DNA of 21,281 bases, taken from positions 1-21,281 of the forward strand of contig CAYLOP010000044.1 of assembly GCA_964385305.1 (NCBI GenBank), read 5' to 3'. The stretch comes from CAYLOP01 sp964385305. Lineage in GTDB: Bacteria > Chloroflexota > Anaerolineae > Anaerolineales > E44-bin32. Shown piece by piece: positions 15,585 to 21,281 of the stretch. The notes beneath the pieces are model-generated. The model was not told the origin of the DNA. It saw nothing but the letters and a program-made list of their open reading frames with translations, and made no database searches. Both the position numbers and the translations under genes were made by a program. The stretch's first letter is position 1, and every line of letters starts with the position of its first letter.

Positions 15585-16415
15585 ATGGAAGAGGGCATCC
15601 TGCAACTCTATCCTGGCCCCGCACGTGAGATCCCCCTAGAGGGTCTCTACCTGAAAGCTGACTTACGCGGCCTCGCTCAAGACCGCCAGCAGCCCTTTGT
15701 TTATGCCAACTTCATCACAAGCCTGGATGGCCGCATCGCCGTGCCTCACCCTTCCATGGAGGGCATGGTCGTGCCGGGAGGCACCGCCAACCCACGCGAT
15801 TGGCGCCTCTTTCAGGAGCTCGCCGTGCAGGCCGATGTCCTCATCACGACTGGTCGCTACCTGCGCGATTACGCTAATGGACATGCCCAGGAAATTCTGA
15901 GTGTCTATGACGACCCTCGTTTCGCCGACTTGGCCACATGGCGCACCGAGCGCGGGCTCAAACCCTATCCCGCCCTGGCCGTCGTAAGCGCCAGCCTGGA
16001 CTTCATCATTCCACCTGTTCTCAGCCAGGGTAAACGGGATATCATCCTCGTCACCACTCGTCGATCCGATCCCGATCGACTAAACATCATGAAGGATCAG
16101 GTGCGTGATGTGAACTTCGCCGGCGACGAACGCGTGGACGGACGTCAGATGATTGACGCCCTTTCCAAGTTGGGTTACCACACCATCTACTCCGCCTCCG
16201 GACCTAAGATTCTGCACCTCATGGCCAGCGCCGATGTGCTCGACCGCCTCTATCTGACCACCGCCCACCGCCTGCTGGGCGGCTCTCCCTTCTCCAGCAT
16301 CCTGGAAGGTATGTTGCTCGATCCGATCCCCTCATTCCATCTTCTCGCCCTATATCTCGACCCGCATGCGCTTGACGGCGACGGGCAGATGTTCGCCGTA
16401 TACGACCGAGCGTGA
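15585..16415 (+). CDS. RibD C-terminal domain reductase
   Basis: A 276-residue protein of the RibD_C/dihydrofolate-reductase-like fold. The core begins PFVYANFITSLDGRIA (about 37-52), has WRLFQELAVQADVLITTGRYLRD, the NADPH-region piece YHTIYSASGPKILHLM (about 195-210) and ends with LYLTTAHRLLGGSPF. In riboflavin synthesis this domain reduces the ribosylamino-pyrimidine; many stand-alone copies have unknown substrates, and there is no deaminase domain or rib gene nearby. AAGGAG (15573-15578) lies 6 bases before the ATG. It is followed by the ABC exporter pair after a 107-base gap containing a promoter element, so it is probably a separate unit. Confidence 0.85.
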   Translation: MEEGILQLYPGPAREIPLEGLYLKADLRGLAQDRQQPFVYANFITSLDGRIAVPHPSMEGMVVPGGTANPRDWRLFQELAVQADVLITTGRYLRDYANGHAQEILSVYDDPRFADLATWRTERGLKPYPALAVVSASLDFIIPPVLSQGKRDIILVTTRRSDPDRLNIMKDQVRDVNFAGDERVDGRQMIDALSKLGYHTIYSASGPKILHLMASADVLDRLYLTTAHRLLGGSPFSSILEGMLLDPIPSFHLLALYLDPHALDGDGQMFAVYDRA

Positions 16416-16487
16416 TCATCCGCGCAACTCGTGTGTTTTAAATTTGTCGAAAACTGATTTCAGTCACCTGCGCCGCTCCCTTACGGG

Positions 16488-16493
16488 TATAAT
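16488..16493 (+). promoter_or_regulatory. -10 element TATAAT of the exporter operon
   Basis: A perfect TATAAT 29 bases before the ATG at 16523. The -35 position (16465-16470) reads CACCTG, which is poor, and there is no TGn extension. An activator may be needed, or the match may be chance. Confidence 0.4.
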
Positions 16494-16522
16494 CCCTGAG
16501 ATCTATCTTGCCTGAGGGGCTC

Positions 16523-18322
16523 ATGGAGAAACGCGAGTTCTCAATCGAAGGCGAATACCGTTACAATCGCTCGGGGCCGGTGCGCTGGATCCTCTCTCAT
16601 GCCGCACGCTACCCGATCTTCCCGTTCGCTGTGATCCTGGCAGCCGTGGGCAACAACTATGCCTACAGCTACATCCAGGTATTCATCGGGCGTGCTTTCG
16701 ATTTGATCACCACGCCGGGTTGGACGCGCGCGGCATTGATCGGCGCGGCGCTTTCGGTGATGACCGCTGCGTTCTCCCAAGGCCTGACCGGTCTGATCCG
16801 CAACTACGCCAGTGAGTTCCTCGCCCAGCGCATTGAACGCGATTCCCGCTACGAGCTATACGTCAGCCTGCTGGGCAAGAGCCAGACCTTCCACAGCCGT
16901 CAGCGCATCGGCGACATCATGGCGCGTGCCACGAACGACGTACGCACATTGAATCTGATGTTCAATCCGGGTTTGATGCTGATCATCGACTCCGTATTCA
17001 ACGTAGCCATCCCCATCATCCTGATCGGGGCGATCCGAGCAGAATTGCTGCTCCTGCCGTTGGTCTACACCGCCCTGCTCGTGATCACACTGTTCGATTA
17101 CAATCGCCGCCTTACCCCGGTCAGCGTGGGCATGCGCGAGCAATTCGGCACGATGAACGCCGGACTGGCGGAGGCCATCGCCGGAATCGAGGTCGTGAAA
17201 GCCAATGTGCAGGAACGCTACGAATGGGATAAGTTCACACAAAACGCGCGTCGCTATCGCGATCTCTTCGTGCGCCATGGCGAGATCCAGGCTCGCTACT
17301 GGCCGATGCTGGTCTTCAGCTTCTGCTGGGCGCTGAGCCTCTTCCATGCCCTGCTGGTGTGGCAGGCGGGGCGCATCAGCCTGGGCGAGGTTGTATCTGT
17401 CGTCGGATTGATGGGCGCCCTGCGCGGCCCGACCTTCATCTCGCTTTTCTCCTTCGACATGGTCCAGCTTGGCATCGCCAGTGCACGCCGCATCCTGGAG
17501 CTGATTAACGCCGAGACCGAGCTGGATGAGAACCTGGCCGGCACGTCCAAGCCCATGCGTGGCGAGGTGACATTCGAGCACGTCAGCTTCAGCTACAACA
17601 GCAGCCCAGTGCTGCGCGATATCAGTTTCACCGCGCGCGCCGGAGAGACGATCGCCATCGTTGGGCAAACCGGCTCCGGAAAGACCACGCTCACCCGCCT
17701 CATCAACCGCATCTACGACGTGGACGAAGGGCGCGTGCTCGTCGATGGGATCGATGTACGCAACTGGAGCATGGAATCCTTGCGCTCGCAGATCTCCACC
17801 ATCGAGCAGGATATCTTTCTCTTCTCCGATAGCATCACCACAAACATCGCCTTCGGTTACGAAGGTGCCTCGCAGGCGATGATCGAGCAGGCGGCCCAAG
17901 AGGCGCAGGCGGATGCGTTCGTCCGCAGTTTCAAAGCCGGCTACGAGACCGAGATCGGCGAGCGCGGCGTGACGCTATCCGGCGGACAGCGCCAGCGTCT
18001 GGCGATCGCACGTGCCTTCCTCACCGATCCGCGCATCCTAGTCTTGGATGACAGCACCAGCGCCATCGACAGCGCCACCGAGGACCAGATCCAGCGCGCC
18101 ATGCGACGCATCAGCCAGCAGCGGACGACGTTTCTCATCACACACCGTCTGAGCCAGATCCGATGGGCGGATCGCATCCTGGTTCTGCAACGCGGCGAGT
18201 TGGTCGATCAAGGCACGCATGAGGAGTTGCTGGCGCGCAGCCAGGATTACCAGCGCATCTTCACGCGCTTTCGCTCCGACAGCAGCGCACCCGCCGCCAA
18301 TGCGCAACTAGCAGGAGACTGA
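16523..18322 (+). CDS. Heterodimeric ABC exporter, subunit with degenerate ATPase site
   Basis: A 599-residue type IV (multidrug-type) ABC exporter half: six membrane helices (about 20-320) then a nucleotide-binding domain. Walker A GQTGSGKTT (about 381-389), signature LSGGQ (about 485-489), Walker B ILVLDD (second Asp at about 510) and switch His in ITHRLSQ. The catalytic glutamate after Walker B is aspartate, which marks the degenerate site of heterodimers such as TM287/288 and BmrC/BmrD. I choose the ATG at 16523, with GAGG 5 bases upstream, over the TTG at 16508. The partner gene begins 6 bases after its stop. The substrate is probably a lipid or drug, not determinable here. Confidence 0.92.
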   Translation: MEKREFSIEGEYRYNRSGPVRWILSHAARYPIFPFAVILAAVGNNYAYSYIQVFIGRAFDLITTPGWTRAALIGAALSVMTAAFSQGLTGLIRNYASEFLAQRIERDSRYELYVSLLGKSQTFHSRQRIGDIMARATNDVRTLNLMFNPGLMLIIDSVFNVAIPIILIGAIRAELLLLPLVYTALLVITLFDYNRRLTPVSVGMREQFGTMNAGLAEAIAGIEVVKANVQERYEWDKFTQNARRYRDLFVRHGEIQARYWPMLVFSFCWALSLFHALLVWQAGRISLGEVVSVVGLMGALRGPTFISLFSFDMVQLGIASARRILELINAETELDENLAGTSKPMRGEVTFEHVSFSYNSSPVLRDISFTARAGETIAIVGQTGSGKTTLTRLINRIYDVDEGRVLVDGIDVRNWSMESLRSQISTIEQDIFLFSDSITTNIAFGYEGASQAMIEQAAQEAQADAFVRSFKAGYETEIGERGVTLSGGQRQRLAIARAFLTDPRILVLDDSTSAIDSATEDQIQRAMRRISQQRTTFLITHRLSQIRWADRILVLQRGELVDQGTHEELLARSQDYQRIFTRFRSDSSAPAANAQLAGD

Positions 18323-18328
18323 GGACGT

Positions 18329-20143
18329 ATGGGCTTCATCCTCGACGGACTGGATACGGAATCTTACGACCGCGAATACCGTGACAGCGATCTCGTGCGG
18401 CGCATTGTGGCGTATTTCCTCCCCTATGGCAGGGGCGTGGCGCTGGTGGCATTGATGTTGACGCTGAACTCGGTCGCCGGTAGCGGCGGGCCGATCGTGA
18501 TCTCACGCGTGATCGATGCCGTGGGAGCGGATCCGACCATAAGCCGCATGGCGCTCGGCGCCGGGTTAGTCTTGCTCTTCGGCGCCACGGCTTGGGTGAC
18601 CAACTTCATCCGCCAGTGGGTGTCCGCCCGCGTCATCGGCGATGTGGTGCTCAATCTGCGCGAGGACGCACTTGACGCCACTATCCGCCATGACATGTCC
18701 TTCTACAACCAGCATCCCTCCGGCAAGATCGTGAGCCGTGTGACCTCCGACACGCAGGATTTCTCTGACGTCGTCTCGTTGGTCATCAACCTCTTGAGCC
18801 AGATCATGACCATCGGGATCCTGATCGCCTGGCTTTTAAACGTAAGCGTCCCGCTCACCTTGGTGCTACTGGCCATGTCGCCCTTGGCGGCGGCCATCGC
18901 GCTCAGCTTCCGCCGTGTTGCCCGCCGGGTGACGCAGCATGCTCGCCGCGTGACCGCCAAGATCAACGCCCAGATCCAGGAGTCCATCAGCGGGATCGTC
19001 GTGGCGAAGAGCTTCCGCAAGGAGCGCTCGATCTACAACGCGTTCGAGCGCAATAACCGCCAGGCCTACCAGGTCGGAATCCGGCGTGGACTGACGCTCA
19101 ACACCATCTTCCCCATTATGGGCGCCTCCAGCGGATTGGGGATCGCCATCCTGGTCTACGCGGCGGGTCTGCGCATCGAGAGCGGCGCCATCTCGCCCGG
19201 CGATTGGTACCTGTTCATGCTCGCCGTCGGCTTCTTCTGGTTCCCTTTGATGAACATCGCCTCCTTCTGGAGCCAGTTTCAGGACGGTCTCTCGGCTGCT
19301 GAGCGCGTCTTCGCACTCATCGACGCTCAGCCAGACGTCGTGCAGATTGCCTCCGAGCACGTCGAAACACTTGAGGGTCGCGTCGAATTCCGCGACCTGC
19401 GTTTCAGCTACACCGAGAAGGAGATGGTGCTGCCCAACTTCTCACTCACCATCGAGCCCGGCGAGACGCTGGCCTTCGTCGGCCACACCGGGGCCGGCAA
19501 GAGCAGCCTCGCTAACCTGATCGCCCGATTCTACGAGTTCCAGGGCGGCGACATCCTGATCGACGGCCGCGATATCCGCCGTCTTTACCTCACGCAGTAC
19601 CGTCGCCATCTGGGCCTGGTGCCCCAGGATCCCTACCTGTTCTCCGGCTCGGTCGCCGACAACATCCGCTACGCACGCCCGGAGGCCACTGAAGCGGAAG
19701 TTTGCCGGGCAGCGGAGAGTATCAGCAACGGCGAGTGGCTGGCCGATCTTCCCAACGGGCTCGATACTGATTGCGGGGAGCGCGGCGCCAATCTCTCTAT
19801 GGGCCAACGCCAGCTCGTCGCACTGGCACGCGTGCTGCTCAAGGACCCCGCCATCCTCATTCTCGACGAGGCTACTGCCAGCGTGGATCCCTTCACCGAG
19901 ACCCAGATCCAGGAAGGCTTGCGTGAGATCATGCAAGGCCGCACCTCAGTCGTAATCGCCCACCGCCTTTGGACCGTGCAGAACGCCGATCGCATCATCG
20001 TCATCGAGGATGGGCGCATCCTGGCCGAAGGCACCCACGATTCGCTCATGGCGCAGGGCGGCCACTACGCCAAACTCTACAACACCTACTTCCGCCACCA
20101 GTCGTTGGAATACATCGAAGCCATGGGACCTCGAGCCGACTGA
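18329..20143 (+). CDS. Heterodimeric ABC exporter, subunit with catalytic ATPase site
   Basis: A 604-residue half-exporter with six membrane helices and an ATPase domain. Walker A GHTGAGKSS (about 385-393), signature LSMGQ (about 489-493), Walker B ILILDE with catalytic Glu514, and switch His in IAHRLWT. Its consensus Walker B pairs with the perfect LSGGQ of the partner to make the active site. Its own altered signature (Met for Gly) faces the partner's degenerate Walker B. This reciprocal pattern supports a true heterodimer. GAGGA lies just before the ATG. It ends in a convergent 106-base gap before the minus-strand SDR. Confidence 0.92.
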   Translation: MGFILDGLDTESYDREYRDSDLVRRIVAYFLPYGRGVALVALMLTLNSVAGSGGPIVISRVIDAVGADPTISRMALGAGLVLLFGATAWVTNFIRQWVSARVIGDVVLNLREDALDATIRHDMSFYNQHPSGKIVSRVTSDTQDFSDVVSLVINLLSQIMTIGILIAWLLNVSVPLTLVLLAMSPLAAAIALSFRRVARRVTQHARRVTAKINAQIQESISGIVVAKSFRKERSIYNAFERNNRQAYQVGIRRGLTLNTIFPIMGASSGLGIAILVYAAGLRIESGAISPGDWYLFMLAVGFFWFPLMNIASFWSQFQDGLSAAERVFALIDAQPDVVQIASEHVETLEGRVEFRDLRFSYTEKEMVLPNFSLTIEPGETLAFVGHTGAGKSSLANLIARFYEFQGGDILIDGRDIRRLYLTQYRRHLGLVPQDPYLFSGSVADNIRYARPEATEAEVCRAAESISNGEWLADLPNGLDTDCGERGANLSMGQRQLVALARVLLKDPAILILDEATASVDPFTETQIQEGLREIMQGRTSVVIAHRLWTVQNADRIIVIEDGRILAEGTHDSLMAQGGHYAKLYNTYFRHQSLEYIEAMGPRAD

Positions 20144-20166
20144 AGTTAGTTAGACCCCTTTTATGA

Positions 20167-20180
20167 TGTCATCCCGAGCG
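20167..20180 (+). repeat. Possible remnant of a dispersed TGTCATCCCGAGCG element
   Basis: TGTCATCCCGAGCG in the convergent gap resembles the start of short dispersed repeats often seen in bacterial intergenic regions. Only one copy is in the window, so this is recognition from memory, not proof. Confidence 0.25.
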
Positions 20181-20249
20181 GTGCAGAGCATCGTGAAAGC
20201 TGGCATGATGCGGCGTTCTTATCGTGCCATTCCATGAAGCCGCTGCGCG

Positions 20250-21107
20250 CTACGCCAACCCGATTTGCGCCTCGCTCACGCGCCACAGTTCAGCCTGCAA
20301 CGCACGGTCACGGCACTTCGGGGAGGGGTCTCGCATCTCCATACCGTAGAAGTACTTCCCGCTCAGGTACTCGATGGTCTCGGTCGTGGCGAGATGGATC
20401 ACAGGCTCCGCCCCCTGCTCGGGCGTGATCAACAGCGGCCGCAGGAACAGGCTTAGCAACCGCTGGCGCAGGCTCCCTTCCGTCCAGAAAGCCCACATGC
20501 CCGTCGCCACATGGCCGGGATGCACAGCCACCACGCTGATCCCATCTTCCCGCAGGCGCTCGGCCAACTCCTGCGTGGTGAGTACAGCCGCCAGTTTGGA
20601 GGCGGCGTAGGCTGGGAAGCCGTCGTAGCGGCGGCGCCGATAGTGCAGATCGTCCAGGATCAGGCGCCCATTTCGATGGGCATCCGAGACCACGTTCACG
20701 ACGCGTGCTCCTGGTTCTCGACGAAGGCTCGGCAGCAGCAGGTTCGTCAACAGAAATGAGCCCAGGTGGTTCACGCCGATCGAAAGCTCGAAACCGTCCT
20801 CGGTCTCGCGGCGTGCCATGCTGAAGGTGCCGGCGTTGTTAACCAGTACATCGAGCCTCGGGTAGCGCGCCTCAAATGCATCCACGAAGGCGTACACTGA
20901 ACGCAAGGAGGCCAGGTCGAGGCGCAGGAGCTCGACCTGTGGGTTGCCGCTCTCCGTCTGGATGTAGTCCAGCACCGGTTCGGAGACCGCCAGGTCACGG
21001 CAGGCCATGACGAGCGTGGCGTTTTCCCTCGCCAGCGCGTGCGCTACGTGGACGCCGATACCGCGGTTGGCGCCGGTGACGATCACCACCTTGCCATTCA
21101 AAATCAT
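20250..21107 (-). CDS. SDR family oxidoreductase, retinol dehydrogenase/WWOX-like
   Basis: A 285-residue short-chain dehydrogenase. Cofactor motif TGANRGIG (about 10-17), LDLASLRSV (about 64-72) typical of the retinol-dehydrogenase-like group, NNAG, VVNVVSDAH with the active-site serine, and catalytic YAASK (about 161-165). ACRD (about 34-37) after the second strand suggests NADP preference. The longer size than FabG and the PGHVATGM segment fit the RDH/WWOX-like branch. The ATG at 21107 is chosen because GGAGG (21116-21112) lies 4 bases upstream; a longer frame to 21191 has no such site. The substrate is unknown. It is unrelated in branch to the SDR at 4797. Confidence 0.9.
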   Translation of the reverse strand: MILNGKVVIVTGANRGIGVHVAHALARENATLVMACRDLAVSEPVLDYIQTESGNPQVELLRLDLASLRSVYAFVDAFEARYPRLDVLVNNAGTFSMARRETEDGFELSIGVNHLGSFLLTNLLLPSLRREPGARVVNVVSDAHRNGRLILDDLHYRRRRYDGFPAYAASKLAAVLTTQELAERLREDGISVVAVHPGHVATGMWAFWTEGSLRQRLLSLFLRPLLITPEQGAEPVIHLATTETIEYLSGKYFYGMEMRDPSPKCRDRALQAELWRVSEAQIGLA

Positions 21108-21164
21108 GTTGCCTCCAGCCTTTGCCCAACGAGGGACAGGGCTATACATTTCGAGTTTCCGTGA

Positions 21165-21173
21165 ACTGTAGCA
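21165..21173 (-). promoter_or_regulatory. Extended -10 (TGCTACAGT) for the minus-strand SDR
   Basis: On the minus strand TGC followed by TACAGT lies 57 bases before the ATG at 21107. The -35 region is weak (ATGTGA at 17 bases). Confidence 0.4.
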
Positions 21174-21203
21174 TGATTTGTAATCGATCACATCCCAAAC
21201 TAC

Positions 21204-21233
21204 TGTAGGGGCACGGCATGCCGTGCCCCTACA
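21204..21233. repeat. 30-bp perfect palindrome, dispersed-repeat type
   Basis: The left half is TGTAGGGGCACGGCA and the right half is its exact reverse complement, with no spacer. Palindromes of this kind, starting GTAGGGGC, are scattered in intergenic regions of cyanobacteria and Chloroflexota genomes and look like small non-autonomous repeats. It is intergenic here and lies about 30 bases upstream of the SDR -10. Confidence 0.75.
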
Positions 21234-21281
21234 CCCGGTTTCTCAGGCGTGTGTATGCCGCTGCTACAAACTTGCATGTTG

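Noticed and set aside
16856..17899. 347-codon minus-strand open frame
   Set aside because: It is a shadow of the GC-rich ABC exporter gene, with low-complexity Asp/Glu/His-rich composition.
1..21281. CRISPR array, transposase or phage genes
   Set aside because: No regularly spaced direct repeats, transposase motifs or phage proteins were found on either strand.

Overview
The window looks like chromosomal DNA of a bacterium of the Chloroflexota, most plausibly an Anaerolineae-type member. This is inferred from the gene mix: a Roadblock/LC7 plus V4R pair, a YabE-like G5/3D cell-wall protein, a short FmdB-type zinc-ribbon protein, a DPM1-like glycosyltransferase, a lipobox protein without obvious outer-membrane partners, and a 30-bp perfect palindrome of a kind dispersed in Chloroflexota and cyanobacteria. 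No marker gene fixes the lineage.

The main discovery is selenocysteine coding. A tRNA-Sec gene (selC, anticodon UCA) lies at 4539-4633 on the minus strand. About 165 bases away, and divergently transcribed, is a three-gene operon: an SDR oxidoreductase (4797-5516), an exported lipoprotein (5513-6838) and a PrsW-like intramembrane protease (6835-8046), joined by ATGA overlaps. The lipoprotein reading frame is interrupted by a single in-frame TGA at 5873-5875. The TGA sits exactly where a DsbA-like thioredoxin domain should have the first cysteine of its CxxC site, giving U-P-G-C. A 7-bp hairpin with a 6-base loop starts 16 bases after the TGA and fits the bacterial SECIS pattern. Read through, the protein is a 441-residue lipoprotein combining a selenocysteine DsbA-like domain with a C-terminal cyclophilin, a proposed extracytoplasmic folding factor. 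A naive annotation would split it in two.

Layout. 1-559: non-coding, rich in stem-loops, with a strong promoter. 560-3181: ABC-2 exporter (ATPase and two permeases). 3297-4514: M50 site-2 protease-like gene, starting 24 bases after selC and perhaps co-transcribed with it. 4797-8046: the selenoprotein operon. 8148-8789: DedA membrane protein (minus). 8995-10019: Roadblock and V4R pair. 10190-10936: polyprenol-phosphate mannosyltransferase-like GT2. 10957-13355: rsmA/ksgA and the G5/3D protein (minus). 13519-13719: FmdB-like zinc ribbon. 13720-15584: a decaying stretch with two clear pseudogenes (M50-like and GIY-YIG) around an apparently intact DCC thiol-disulfide protein; 13720-13943 holds nothing I recognise. 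15585-16415: RibD C-terminal-type reductase. 16523-20143: heterodimeric ABC exporter. 20250-21107: second SDR (minus). The end carries the palindromic repeat.

Most promoters I can see share an extended -10 (TGn upstream of a TATAAT-like hexamer). The right-hand part from about 15.6 kb is visibly richer in G+C than the left.
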